Assembly (NCBI RefSeq): GCF_003171515.1
Contig: NC_089394.1
Location: 186,001-250,000 of the forward strand
DNA: 64,000 bases
Direction: 5' to 3'
Source: Pyrenophora tritici-repentis
Lineage: Eukaryota; Ascomycota; Dothideomycetes; Pleosporales; Pleosporaceae
A program made the position numbers and the translations under genes. The notes under the pieces were generated by a model. That model had not been told where the DNA came from. It was given only the letters and a program-made list of their open reading frames with translations, and did no database searches. Shown in pieces: positions 29,129 to 42,011 of this stretch; within the stretch, counting starts at the first letter, position 1, and each line of letters begins with the position of its first letter.

Positions 29129-30619
29129 CTATGTAGCTACAAATTCCTCAAACCGAAGAGGCGCGCACCACCCAAAGGTATCCGCTACCCTGCCATGCTG
29201 AATGTCCTTCAGCGTGCTCGATAGCTTTTGGTAGCAGGGCCCGTTTTCAACGAAGCTAAAATCGCGATCTGTGGACTGGTGCCGGATCGCTGAAACCGAC
29301 ACCAGCCCGGCAGCCGTACCCACTGCAAGCACCTCGCTAAAGCTCGCGAGCTCGTCCAGTCTCACCTATACTGCGGTATCAGTCTCCAAGAGAAAATATT
29401 CGTTGGCAATTCAAGGCCGTATGCTCACCTGCCGCTTGACGACTTCCCACCCAAATGATGATGCCAGCTCCGAAACCGTCACGGCCGTGATGCTCTCAAT
29501 GGCAGCCGGGCTATCCGCCACCACCACCGTCGTGCGTTCGAGCTGGGTGCTCTCATCTATCGCGCGCTCGAAGGCAATGAAGCCCGAGGTGCTAAACTCA
29601 TCAATAAACGTCTGCGTCTTGCTGTCAACATGCAGCAGCACGCCCCAGCCGCCGTTCTCTGGCTTCCGCGCTTCCCTCGACCACTTCATGACAGGCGCGT
29701 AGTTGCCGCCGACCTTGACGGCTCCTGTGCCGCGCGTGGCCGCCCGGTCAAAGTCTTCGGATACCAGTGCCCGCAGCGTCCCATGGCCGTGGAAGGCAAT
29801 GTGCGGCTGCACGAAGACGCAGAATATGAACTCGTCTGGCGGCTCCAGCCCAATTTGGCAACCTGACCCGAACTGAAAGGGCCTGATGTACAGGCTTCCT
29901 GCGAAGTCGGCAGGTGGGACGAACTCGGCGTTCCGTGCTACAGCCAGGTGGACAGCCTTGAGGAAAAGCTCTTCTGACACGCTGGGCATGGAGACGGCTT
30001 CCGCCGACCGCTGCATGCGCTTCGCGTTCGCTTCGGCGCGGAAAATGAGTATGTTGTTGTCCTGCGTTCGCCGTGCTGTTTCCACGCAGCAATCGCCGTC
30101 AGCACCGAGATGGAAAACTCGCCTCATGCCTCCCGGGGCTAAGTTTCAACCACAAACGCACCTTGTAGTCCCTCATAGACTTGCTGACCTGCTCACGCGG
30201 TTAGTATCTCTCGGGAAATGAAAATCTGGGGTTTGCCTTAGATTGAGAGACGCTATGCTTACCATAATGCAGCCCAGGCGCCAAACCGTGCACCTGCAGG
30301 TAGGGATTTTGGACAAACTCAGGCTCGGACCAGCCTGTCTCTGCGGTCCATTTACATATACAATGCCCGTTGACTGTTTTGTAGCTCAAAAATGTCCTAA
30401 TCAGCCTCTGTTTCTCCGTCGATTTTGGTCATGAAAGTGGACCAGGAGGGAGGCTATGTGTCGATTTGGCTCACCATTGTTCTTCTTGCTACTGTACACG
30501 CCCCATTCTATGTAAATAAAAAATCAGCTTGGCTTCTCGCTACTTGCTAGGGCAACACACTACCTACGATAATCGGAGTTTGGTGCCGGGATCGTCATGT
30601 TGCTTTGCTTTGAACCCAT
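29129..30619 (-). CDS. Branched-chain amino acid aminotransferase, TOXF/APS4-like
   Basis: Five exons on the minus strand fit by phase: 30619-30568, 30373-30263, 30188-30162 (a 27-nt micro-exon), 30129-29429 and 29365-29129, giving 375 aa. This is a fold-type IV PLP enzyme: [12 protein letters not shown] spans three exons, and [13 protein letters not shown] has the Schiff-base Lys (about residue 202). It also shows SGFIAFERA and, near the end, [19 protein letters not shown]. It transfers an amino group to branched or long 2-oxo acids. In HC-toxin and apicidin clusters the homologue is thought to aminate the 2-oxo form of the decanoate side-chain residue. The first exon is the least certain part: it was chosen because it gives an ATG, a GT-AG intron and correct phase, while the frame downstream has no ATG. 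Confidence 0.85.
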
Positions 30620-31955
30620 GTTCACGTTGCTAGCATTCGTTAGCGCTTGATGGAGAGCAGAGGTCGTGGAAGTATAGAGTCGAGTATTTGAACGGCGAGC
30701 GAACGGAAACCCTTGACTATGTAATCATACGCTGAGGCAGGCGCAACTTTATAGCGTCATTTTTTAAAACCCGAGTGCACTCCATAAGCCAGTAGATAGA
30801 GCCATATTTTTTCCTTTCTACAGATAGCTATCGACCGTTTGTTTACGTTCCATGATGACTACACTTGAATAGAAAAGTCGACACAGTTGCCTCCCCCCCC
30901 CATACCACACTTCGAGGTCAGTGACTTCTTCAAGATATATCCGGCTAATAGTTCGGGTCCCGTAAGATGGCCAAGCTCTCGCAGGCTGAGGAGAATCTAC
31001 TTGGATGGAGGCTGTGCGAACAGTAGCCATATACCGAGTCACACTCGCTTAATCAAGGTAGCCACGTGAGCATCTCGCTAATGAGCAATCTCCATCTCAT
31101 GCTCACTCCCACACTGATCCAATCTATCAATTTGATCTCTCATCGACTGCTCCGCTCCAACATGATGTGGGGAGATTGCACTCATGTATCCAGCGGGCGA
31201 TAATCACACCATCTAAGTATCTAAGTATCAGCAGCTCTGTGCGTATCATCCCCACAGTGGTCATCATCTCCCATCATCATGGAGTTTGGGTACCCGGAGA
31301 TCTTGCTTCCGTCATCAGTCTTGGCGGCTGATTACGTGATGATTCCATGTCTCACATGTATAGGATTATGTGCATGCATGTGGTCTGCTTATGTCAGATC
31401 ACGTCAGCATGGCGCACGGACTATGTGCAGTAGCGCCATCTGAGATGATCACGCACGAGGCGGTGGTAAGCTTTTTTCTTCCGGAAGCTTTTGTTCGCTG
31501 CTGTATGCCAAGGCGTTGGACCGCCATGTCTCTCTGGGTATTCTATTGTAGATGGAACTCATCTCGCGTTTTGAGGTGTACCTCAAGAGCTCTACAGGGC
31601 TGTTACGATAGGAGCATGTCTTTTCGGGTAATGCAAGTTATGCATCGTGAATCTATTACACTTCCCTACCAAGGCAAAAGTCATTCGTTGGTAGCTCAGT
31701 CTCGAGTAACGTAATTCATGAAATTGTATACATTGTTTGTCTAGTCTAGATGTTTACCATGATTTTTGTACGACTTGTCAAACATTTGCCGATGCTTGCA
31801 AAGCCTGTTGCTGCTGTACCCAGAAGCCAAGAAGAGATTGATCATTGCTTCCCTTAATATACCATTATTCAAATAGAAGGAAGATAAACTCGGCGACAGA
31901 CCCGGCATGGGAATGATCAAGTCACTCTTCAAGCCTTCTCGGACACAAGTGTCGC
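30620..31955. other. Intergenic region between aminotransferase and first P450
   Basis: About 1.3 kb upstream of the aminotransferase and downstream of the first P450 gene. No gene found. It contains a run of nine C at 30893-30901 and a TCACGTCA box at 31399-31406, about 780 bp from the aminotransferase ATG. Confidence 0.4.
31399..31406. promoter_or_regulatory. TCACGTCA box (distal)
   Basis: Same 8-mer as at 1990 and 42249, and like the first followed by GC. It is 780 bp upstream of the aminotransferase gene, farther than the other two copies, so its role is doubtful. Confidence 0.25.
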
Positions 31956-33776
31956 TTACTCCACTTGTCGGGCCTTGAACTCAACCAATGGACCGTTCTT
32001 CCATGAAGTGAAGATATCCTCGAGCTCATACTTAATGGTAGGATCTGGGCCAAGACCGCTGCGGTGCCCATTCGCCCACCTCTCGCGGCACAGACGCATG
32101 TCGTACTGGAATAACATGGTCGCGTAGAGAATCGAGATGCCAAGGTAGGCCAGCGGCTTGCCGATGCAGCCTCTTGTCCCCGCGCTGAAGGGCAGGAACG
32201 CGCCATAGGCACGCTTGACGAACTCATGCGTGACTTCTGTGCCGTCTGCGAGCACAGAGCCGGGGATCCACCGCTCGGGCTGGAACTTCAATGGCGACGG
32301 GAAGTAGGCTGCGTCGTGGTGCATGGCAGATACAGGGACGCCAACGTTTGTGCCTCTTGGAATGTACAAGCCGTCGACGTGCACGCCGCCCACCTCGACC
32401 TCGCGCCGTAGTACCGAGCCAGCAGGCGGGGCTATGCGTAGAGCCTCTTCGATGCACGCCCTCAAGTACGTGCAAGAGTTCAGCGCACTGCCCAGTCTTA
32501 TGTCCTCTACGCTGGAAAAGGTCTGGCGGATCTCGGCTTGCAGTTTTTGCAGTTTCTCGGGGTCGTGGAGAAGGTAGTACATGGCGGCTGAGATGGTCGT
32601 AGAGGTGGTGTCGCCGCCTGCGAAACGAATTCAAGTCAGTTCTGGTTGGTCCTGCTCGCGCACAGAGGAGAGTCATTGCTTACCGGCAGTGATTAGCAAT
32701 ATGGCTTCTTCCTTGATCTCGTCCATTGAAACGTCCTTGTTTGGATCAGCGTCGTTTGTGAGCCAGGTCATGAAATCCTTCTTGCCCAGTTCGACTCCTG
32801 TGGTTGTCTGTTCGATGCGTGCGGCAGCTGCACGTTCGACAAAGTCGTCGAACGGCTTGCTGGTTCGCACCCATCGTGACAGTAACGTATTACGCAGTCC
32901 TAGGCTGTGCAGAAGCGTGAGTGCGGAGCCAGTCTGTACAGAGTGAGCTTTTCTGAAGCAACGGTTGCAGGTCTTATTGGATATTCTTACCACATTCTCG
33001 GCCCACATGTTCTCGTGGATCAAATCCGCGAAATGTCTTCTTTCGCCAAGACGCATCATATTGAAAGATTCGCTCAAGGAAAGCTCGGTCGATAGATCGA
33101 ACGAATACCTGTTGATCCATTCCGCCCAGTTCTTTGGAGTGCTCCATTGTCCAGTTGATTTCTTCTCGTCGACAGTCCAGCCATGTTGATCGTCGTCGGC
33201 AAGGTGCTCCAGACAGCGCAAGAGAATGGCTACATGTTTTTTGATAGTCACTTCCGCCTCTTTCAAGGCACTGTCCGAAAAGCCGTAGCGCAAAACACGA
33301 CGCTTGCGAGCGTGCACTTCTTTGTTGATGCTTGAGAAGAGACTAGCATTTGCTGGATCCCGGGGAAAAGCAAGATAGCTATCTGCCTTACGTGTGTAGC
33401 GACTGTTGGTATAAAGCATCCTCACGGCGCCAGGTGTAGCGATGCTGAGTCTGTTAGGCCCGTACCGAACAACGGGTCCATAGCACTCATGCAGCTTGTG
33501 GAAATTTTGTGCTTCATCCTTGACGAAGATGTGGAATGTGTTGTAAAAGTCACTGATGCGTGCAAAAAAAGGCCCTGGGTACGACTTCAGAGGGTGGAAG
33601 TACAGGCGATGTATGGCCAAGGTAATGTTCCAGACCTTGATCAGTGTCAGTACAAGTCATGAAAAAGCTAATAGGGACTATCTTGCCGCAAATACCGCTA
33701 CCCATAATAATAATATAGTCAAACATGCAGATACGCTTGCTGAACTTAAAGTGCTGGGAAATTTGAGTCTGTCCAT
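31956..33776 (-). CDS. Cytochrome P450 (first of three), ER-anchored
   Basis: Four exons, 33776-33696, 33635-32991, 32933-32684 and 32617-31956, give 545 aa. The N-terminus is a membrane anchor (LTILLLWVAVWNITLAI) followed by HRLYFHPLKSYPGP. The I-helix oxygen motif is ITAGGDTTS (spans an intron), the K-helix EEALR has E383 and R386, and the heme loop FSAGTRGCIG carries Cys476. All key residues are present. Fungal P450s of this kind in apicidin-type clusters (APS7, APS8) oxidise the fatty-acid-derived side chain or other residues. It is divergent from the FAS alpha gene, with 405 bp between ATGs. The substrate is unknown. Confidence 0.88.
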
Positions 33777-34181
33777 TGTCGTCTGATGCTGGCAAGCAGG
33801 TGTTTGAACTTCTAGGTAATTATTGAGTCACAGCCAGCATCCATATCTACAGTGCATCACCCCAGAGGCTGCTTCAGTTTCAGTTTTCTTAGATTCTGGG
33901 CTGCCATGTGTTCAGCAGCGTAATTGTGGGTCACGTAACGATAACACACAGTAGCCCCAAAACCATGCTGATGTCATGCAGTCTGACACCCCTTCGTAAC
34001 CGCCTCATCCAAATCAGCAAATGTCTGGCCAGAGGAATTATGCTCGGTTTACAAGCTTTTCTGACGCCGATAGAGCGTGCGACAGGCCAAACAAAGTCAC
34101 TGGGCTCTGGCTCGAGTTATCGGGTTGCATCCAAGATACCACCGGTACTAGGTGCCCAGCACCTTCTTCGACCAAGGAATC
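33777..34181. promoter_or_regulatory. Shared divergent promoter of P450-1 and FAS alpha
   Basis: A 405-bp region between divergent start codons. TCACGTAA at 33931-33938 is a one-base variant of the TCACGTCA box, 155 bp from the P450 ATG and 244 bp from the FAS ATG. Confidence 0.4.
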
Positions 34182-37100
34182 ATGCATCCCGACGTAGAGC
34201 GTGAACTCACACACACGCTCCTAATTGAATTGTTAGCGTATGTATTTATTTGGGCATTTTGGGTATGGTTGATACTGATTTGAAATAGACATCAATTTAC
34301 ATTCCCCGTGAAATGGTAAGTTCTTCCAGTGCAACACTGGATGTAAAGGCGAGATACCAGAATGCAAAGACGAACGTGGAAACTGAATTTTGTGCTTTTG
34401 CTGATTGGTTTACGTGCAAAGGATTGATACGCAAGATGTCATCTTGGGCCAATTCGGCACCGAGCGCATCGTGGAGGTGGGGCCATCCAATGTCCTCACT
34501 AATATGATGAAGAGAACGTGGAGCGCAGATTTCAAAGAGCAGGACGAATCACAAGGCGTTCAACGGCGTATTCTTGGACCACAAAGTGATCAAGACGAAA
34601 TCTATTACCGCGAGCTACCGGAGGAAAGTATAGATGAACACCCATCGCTAGCCGATATCCAGGCCAGATTACCAACAGGATCAGTAAAGCCAGACGCGCA
34701 GCCAGTGCCGATACCAACGAGTACAGAAAGTGCAAAACAGCCGCTAGAATCTGTGAAAGATGTTGAAACGCCGACTTCAGCCATTGTACTTGCCATTGTC
34801 GCAGGAAAGTTGAAGAAGGGTAGTCAAGAAATTCCGTTAAGCGCTTCGATAAGTAGTCTTGCGGCAGGTAAGTTGATATTCCCTCACAAACGAGCTTTCA
34901 ACTCATGCTCAATACAGGCCGCTCAACTCTTACGAACGAAATTGTGGGAGATCTACATGCCGAGTTCAAGGGCAAGCTACCTGAGCGACCCGAAGAGTTA
35001 TCTCTAGAGGAACTCTGCCGTTTGCTGAGCGTCAACCACACCGGGAGACTCGGTAAACAGACGGAGTCGATGGTAAGCAGACTTATCTCTGCCAAGTTTC
35101 CGCCTGAATTCGCACAATCCACTATTCGCCAGACTCTAAAACACCAGTGGGGCCTTGGTCCTATGAGGCAGGATTCTGTCTTACTATTAATGGTATCTGA
35201 TCCGCCAGATGCACGTCTTTCAACTGAGGAGGCCCACCAACGTCTCACAAGCTGGGTGACTAGCTATTTCCAAAAAGAAGGAATCTCGATGTCAAAGGCC
35301 GAGCCAGCAAACGATCAAGCTGTCATGATTGATTCGAAAGCAATGCAAATGATTACAGAAAAGTCATCGGCGCTTATCAAAGATATTCGAGACGTACTAG
35401 ACTCTCATGTTCAAGACACGTCTCTTGCGAGCCTTGATTCAGATAGCCGAAGCCAAGCAGCCAATGAAGCCATTGAAAAGTTGGATGTTTGGGTATCTGA
35501 GCATGGTGAAGTGTATGGCGAAGGCATCTTACCAAAGTTTGATGTTAACAAGGAGCGCACATATGACTCTTTCTGGAACTGGAACACCCAAGATATTACG
35601 CTTCTGGCGCAACTGCTGGGCACTCAACATTCAGAAAGCCAATCGACCCTGATCGAGGATCTGTCATTCCATGTCATCAACAGAGCTTGCAACCGTTCCA
35701 TCTCGCAGATTAAATATCTGATGTCAACAGCCAACAGAGCGGTAAAAGAAGGAGCAACATTATACAAGTCGCTACACTTTCTTCTTGAAGCCTGTACCAT
35801 GTCAAAGAACCGTAATTCCGTCTTCATCGACAGATCTGTGAGCATGATACCTCTCACTATGGTTGACGATCTTGGAAAGGTTCTATTCCGAGAGATACCG
35901 CGAATCTCCATCGATTCGAAAGGGATGAAACCGCCTTCGATATCCTACACCGTGAGCCAGTTCAGCAATGGCGTTGCCAATTTCTCGGAGGAACTCAGCT
36001 CTGCCTTCGCTTCTGACCTTCAGTCTATCAGGCGAACAGGCTTTTCTTTCAGGGGAAAGAACGTTCTACTCAATGGAGCCGGGAGGAGGTCGATAGGGTT
36101 CCACATACTCCGCTCCTTACTTGAAGGCGGAGCCAGGATAACATTGACGACAAGCAGCTATTCTCCAGAAACCACCCAGATGTACCAAGATCTATATAGG
36201 AGATACGGCTCACGGCATTCACTCCTTCGGGTGCTTCCATTCAACCAAGGAAGTCAGCGTGACGTCAAGAGTCTGGTCGAGTATCTGGAGTCCGATCCAG
36301 ATTGGGATCTCGATTATATTGTACCATTTGCGGCCATCTCTGAGAATGGCCGTAGCGTTGAGGACATTGACTCAAAGTCGGAGCTTGCGCACCGCCTCAT
36401 GCTCACCAACCTCGTTCGACTCCTAGGAGCTATCGCTAGGAGCAAGAAGAACAGGAATATCAGAACGCGCCCTGCCACTGTCATCCTTCCGCTATCTCCA
36501 AATCATGGACTGATGGGAGGCGACGGGCTTTATTCAGAGTCAAAGAGATCACTCGAGATTCTCATGGCTAAGTGGTCTTCTGAAGCATGGTCGCAGTATC
36601 TCGCCCTTTTTGGCGTCGTCATTGGCTGGACAAGAGGTACCGGGCTCATGGACGACAACGACGTGGTCGCCCAGGCGGTCGAAGCGTTGGGTGTTCGGAC
36701 ATTTGCTGGCGACGAAATGGCAAGCAACATTGTGTGTCTTATGGGTGGTCGTCTTAATGCCGAATGCCAGTCCATTCCATTGTTTGTCGATCTAGGCGGA
36801 GGTCTCAATTCGGTCAAGGGCTTTAAAGATCGACTTGCAGCCATCCGCCGAGACTTGTCTGCATATACTCATACTAAGAAAGCGATCTACGAAGATATGG
36901 CAATGGAGGCTTCTCTTATTGCTGGCCCTGAAGTTAAGAGCAAGGCTGCTAAATTGGAACGGACTATAGACATCAAAAGCAACATGCGAATTCCTTTCCC
37001 GGCCCTACCTGATTACGACAATGAGCTCGCTCATTTGTCAACGGGCTTGAAGGAGATGATTGATCTGAGTCGTACTGTTGTCGTCACTGGCTTCGCTGAG

Positions 37101-39245
37101 CTCGGCCCTCACGGCAACAGTCGGACTAGATGGGAAATGGAGTCGGATGGTTCATTGTCACTCGAGGGCTGTATTGAGATGGCCTGGATAATGGGTCTGA
37201 TAAAACATCAAACAGCTAACCCAATGGACGATGACGGTGTGGTTGGATGGGTCGACGCTGCTACACAAAAACCCGTCAAGGACAGCGAAATCCCTGCCCA
37301 ATATCTGTCTCGGATACTGGAACATAGCGGTATCCGCACAATCGAGCCTGAAATCTGCGATAATGGATACGATCCTGATTTCAAGGAGTCCTTGCAAGAG
37401 TTGGTCCTCAAGCGTGATTTACCACCTTTTGAAACATCGGCCGAGTCAGCAGAAGATCTACGACGCAAACATGGCGACAAGGCAGTGGTATCCACCGATA
37501 ATACTGGGACGTACCACGTGCAACTGAAGGCTGGCGCTACTCTCATGGTTCCACGGACATCCCGTTTCAATCGGACGGTTGCTGGTCAGATCCCCACTGG
37601 CTGGTCGCCCAAGAAATATGGCATCTCTGACGACATCATCCATCAAGTAGACCCGGTAACGCTGTTCTCTCTCGTTTGCACCGTTGAGGCATTCTTATCA
37701 TCTGGTATCTTGGATCCTTACGAGCTCTACCAGCACATTCATGTCTCGGAGGTCGGAAACTGCATTGGCTCTAGCATGGGTGGACTTTCTTCACTCAGAA
37801 GCATGCATCGAGACAGATTCATCGACAAGCAGGTCAAGAGCGATGTACTCCAAGAAACCTTCATTAACACAACGGGTGCTTGGATCAACATGCTTTTGAC
37901 TTCATCATCAGGCCCAATTAGGACACCTGTTGGGGCCTGTGCCACCTCACTTGAGTCCCTGGATACGGCATATGATCTCATCGTGGCACAGAAAGCTAAA
38001 GTGTGCATAGTTGGTGGTGTCGAGGATTTTGTAGAAGATGTGTCGTATGAATTCGGTAGCATGAAAGCCACCTGCAATACCGATGCCGAGTTCGCCGCTG
38101 GGCGTAGCGCACCAGAGATGTCAAGGCCGATGGCATCTAGCAGAAGCGGATTTGTCGAGTCTCAAGGATGTGGCGTGCAAATTGTCACCTCGGCAGAGCT
38201 GGCTCTCAAGATGGGCCTGCCGATATACGGTGTCGTGGCTCATACAAGTATGTCGGCCGATAAGGCAAGCCGTTCTGTACCAGCGCCAGGCAAGGGCGTG
38301 TTGACTAACGCACGCGAGCGACACAGTACAGTAAAGGAGCTCCCCCGACCACTATTGGACCTCAAGCTCGACCTCAAGTACCGGCGAAAGCAGCTCGACC
38401 AACGACGAAACCAGATAGCTTCATGGCGCGAAGAAAGCATTGCATTCATGGAAGCAGAAATCGACATGTTTTCACATCTCAGCGAAGAGGAGCGACTTCA
38501 ATACCGTCGGCAAAACACCATTGACATAGAAAACGAAGCACTCAAACAGCAGGCAGATGCTAGATTTAACATCAATCACCAATTCTGGCAGAAAGATGAA
38601 GCACAACGTATATCCCCTATCCGAGGCTCCTTGGCAACATGGGGCCTTGGTATCGATGATATCTCCGTCGCGTCGCTTCACGGAACCTCTACAGTTCTCA
38701 ATGATTTGAACGAGACGCTCGTCATTGAACAACAGATGAGACATCTGGGCCGCAAAGAAGGAAACCTGTTACCTTGTGTCAGCCAAAAATGGCTGACTGG
38801 CCATTCCAAGGGTGCCGCGGGCGCGTGGATGTTGAATGGTTGCCTGCAGATGATGGACTCTGGCCTAGTCACGGGAAACAGAAACGCCGACAACATTGAC
38901 ATCAAATTACGTGAACGAGGCTATTTGTACTTCCCCAATGTCACGTTAGAGCCCGACAAGGTGGATGGCATCAAGGCATGCTCAATCACCTCGTTCGGCT
39001 TCGGCCAAAAGGGTTGCCAGGCGCTTATGGTCCACCCTCGCTATCTCCTCTCCACGATTTCGAAGGAGGCCTTCGAACAGTATGCGAGGAAAAGGCAGAA
39101 GAGATGGCAGCTGGCTTGCTCTTCGTTCTCAGACGCCATGGTCAATGAAAACATGGTTTCAAGATGCATCAAAGATCAGGCACCGTACGAGTCAAGTGAA
39201 GAGATGGCTGCGCTACTTGATCCGTTGATGAGATTCAACGACTAG
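34182..39245 (+). CDS. Fatty acid synthase alpha subunit without PPT domain (APS5-like)
   Basis: Four exons, 34182-34237, 34289-34315 (27-nt micro-exon), 34422-34867 and 34918-39245, give 1618 aa. The N-terminus MHPDVERELTHTLL, then VKWIDTQDVIL and ERIVEVGPS, is typical of FAS alpha. The ACP has AAGRSTLTNEI with Ser179 as the pantetheine site; the splice join falls in this motif. The KR domain has NGAGRRSIG (about 562). The KS domain has TPVGACATSLES (Cys1184), LHGTSTVLND and LTGHSKGAAGAW. The protein ends at RFND soon after the KS domain, about 240 aa short of primary FAS alpha (about 1860 aa). It therefore lacks the C-terminal phosphopantetheinyl transferase domain, as HexA/StcJ-type subunits do. 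It should pair with a beta subunit, not present here, to make a medium-chain acyl precursor. Confidence 0.9.
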
Positions 39246-40068
39246 TGAATTGGGTGTTGAAAAGGGACAAATTGTTTTGAGAAACTTCCTTTTAAATTTC
39301 AATATGGCTGTGTAAAACATGCTAAGGAGTTGTAGGTCAGTTTAACTACTTCATTATATCAGCGACATAAATAGAATTTCAAATTGTAAAAGATTTTGCT
39401 TCCGCACAATCCAGCCAATTTACATTTCAACATTTATAACTAGTTCTTGAGACTTTCAATCTGAAGTCGAGTAATGTGACTGATTTATAGCTCTTGCCTT
39501 TCACTAAAATCTCATTTTATGAAGGTATATAAGTGATATCTGTTGCCATTCAGGACTACCCTTCTTGGAATCGGCCCGATGCTTCTTGGTCGAATGTTCT
39601 ACAACCTTCACTTTCACTCCTTTGCCGTCATGTGCTTACGCACATCTCATGTATATAACCTTGTGTATCTACTCCGTAGGACAATCAACGCAGTTCTCAT
39701 ATGCAGTTGTTGACGTCTTGTCTACTGCGATAATATCGACAGTATGTAGTAGATATTCACAATTTAGTACTGTTCCAAAAGCAATGTGAAAAGGCAATTA
39801 AGGTGCTATTCCAGCACCTCAAAATTCTATAAGATACAGTTTTCACCTAGTAAGTATATATGAAAGCAGGGCAGCCCTGGGCATACAACGAATGAACTTG
39901 TCCAAATTTGGTCTCGCCGCAATATTCACTGTGGTTAGTGACGCAATGATTCTAAATGTGATCATGACATCTCATTTAACAACTGTACAGCTAACTGACT
40001 GCATCTATCTACTAGCTCCATTGCAAGGCCCATCCAAGACACAGCTACTCATTGCAGATACGGCACTA
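39246..40068. other. Convergent AT-rich intergenic region
   Basis: Between the stops of FAS alpha (+) and the second P450 (-). It is AT-rich and free of recognisable genes; it should contain both polyadenylation signals. Confidence 0.4.
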
Positions 40069-42011
40069 TCAAGCACCGATTGATGGAACCGGCTTGAACT
40101 GGATATATGGACCCTGTTTCAGACTTGTGAAAGCCCAAAGTGTTTGATACACTCCCTTCTGTGTGCCTGTGCCGTCTCCCACCTGGCCCAACGACGACTC
40201 TGCCTGGCGGAAATCGTACTGCCTTATAACAGCCGCCGCAGCCAGACTGATTTCGATCATGGCCAAGTTCTTGCCGACGCAGTTGCGTGGGCCGACTGAG
40301 AACGTAGCAAACGCAGCTTTGGCCTTTGCTACCGAGTCTTCGCCAGACTCACTTGCAATCCAGCGCTCCGGCTTATATACGAACGGCTCTGGGAAGTAGG
40401 CCTTGTTGTGGTTGAGCGAGAAGATGCCTGTGCCGACTTCACAGCCTGCTGGAATATGGAGATTCTCGGAGGCAATGTCGAGGCCGCCGGGTAGCGCTTC
40501 TCTCCACATGGCGCCACTAGCAGCCGGGTTGAGTCGCAGTGCTTCTTGGATACATGCGCGAAGATAGGTGCATGATGAGAGCTTCGGTCCTTGCGATATG
40601 TCTTGGTTGGAGGTGAATGTTTCACGGACTTCTCGGGCGACTCTAGAATAGGCTTCAGGATTACGTGAAAGGTAGAAGAACAACGCCGCGATACCAGTGG
40701 ACGAGGTATCGGATCCTAGACAAGTATGTTTAGTCATGTAGTAGTATAAGTAAAGTAGACATTTGGAGCGCTTACCCGCTATGATCAACAGATTACTCTC
40801 TGCCCATAGTTGGGCTTGAGACAAGCTTTCGCCCGTTTCGGGGTCCTTGGCAGTCAAGAGCTTGGAGAAAAGGTCGTTTTTGAGGCCATCAGTATCGGTC
40901 TTGTCGCGTGCACGTCTTGCTTCCAGGATTTCTCGACTCTTCCCAGAAAAGCTAATAGCTTTCTTACGAGCTTCCGGGAATAGTATGTGATGAAAACGCA
41001 TGTCTTGCAATTCTGGGAGCGTCGTCAGGAAGCTGATGCGCCGCATTTGTCCGAGTACACCGTCGATGATCCAATGATTGGTAGGATCGGTGAGAAGGTG
41101 GTATGAGGTGCCAAAGACCAATTGTGACATGACATCGAAAGTGAAAAAGTCGCCTGGAAGCGCGGTTAGCAGGCAATAAGTTCAATTTTCACAGATCAGG
41201 AATCTGTGCAGGACTCGTCACTTACTCCATTCAGCAAGATTCTTAGGAGCACTCCATTGGCCTTCGCCTGGTTTAAGACTTGAATCAAATGTGTCCTGAG
41301 TCTTACCAAGATTAGAAGCAAAGAGCAAAGCCAATCGACTAATCTCCGAGTCAATCGTGCGAAAATGCGAGTCTGAGAGTCCCTGATTGAGAAGCCTTCT
41401 CAGCTTGCCATGCTCCTTGTCGTCCATCGTACCCAATGTAGGGTGTACTCCTGGCACAAGCGAGATACGCAGATAACCCTTTGACTTGCGAACATTCTTT
41501 CCATGTCCATAGATGCCTTTCTATGCGTATTAGTTCAATCTTCAAAACGGCAAACAGGTAGTAATCCGTAGTCTCCATACCTTTGAACCCCTCTTCTGTA
41601 TTGATGAGGAGTCTGTTTGGTCCATAGCGGACTCGATCGCCTAGCTCTGAGATTAGCGACTACATATTCTCGCTTCGTCGCTAACAGGTAGTGAATGCGA
41701 CCTAGTTCAGCCTACCATATTTTTCGTGGCATCGGAAGATGTCCGTGTGTAGATCTCCAATGTACACGTGATAGATAGAGTACCAACTCGTCAATTTGGC
41801 CAGAAAAGGCCCAGGATACTTGGCATAAGGGTGGAAATACAGGCGATAGATGCTCAAGATGAGCTATTCATTTCCAAATGTTAATTAGCGTTCCTGTTCC
41901 CCTCATTCGCAGTTTGAATGCTGTTCAACATACCAATGCGCCAATTCCCGTACCAAGCAGGCCGACGGCGATGGCCTGTATGCCAGGCACTTGAGCGTAT
42001 GTGACGAACAT
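40069..42011 (-). CDS. Cytochrome P450 (second), ER-anchored
   Basis: Six exons, 42011-41934, 41863-41716, 41640-41581, 41516-41226, 41153-40776 and 40715-40069, sum to 533 aa in phase. The anchor is AIAVGLLGTGIGALLIL, followed by YRLYFHPYAKYPGP. The intron-spanning I-helix motif is LLIIAGSDTSS, the K-helix is CIQEALR, PERW is kept, and the heme loop FSVGPRNCVG has Cys464. The acceptor of the fourth exon is taken as AAAG/GC because the nearer TAG would shift the frame. It is related to the next gene in exon pattern (WSDFFTFDVMS vs [10 protein letters not shown]), suggesting a duplicated pair. It is divergent from the third P450 and convergent with FAS alpha. Confidence 0.87.
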
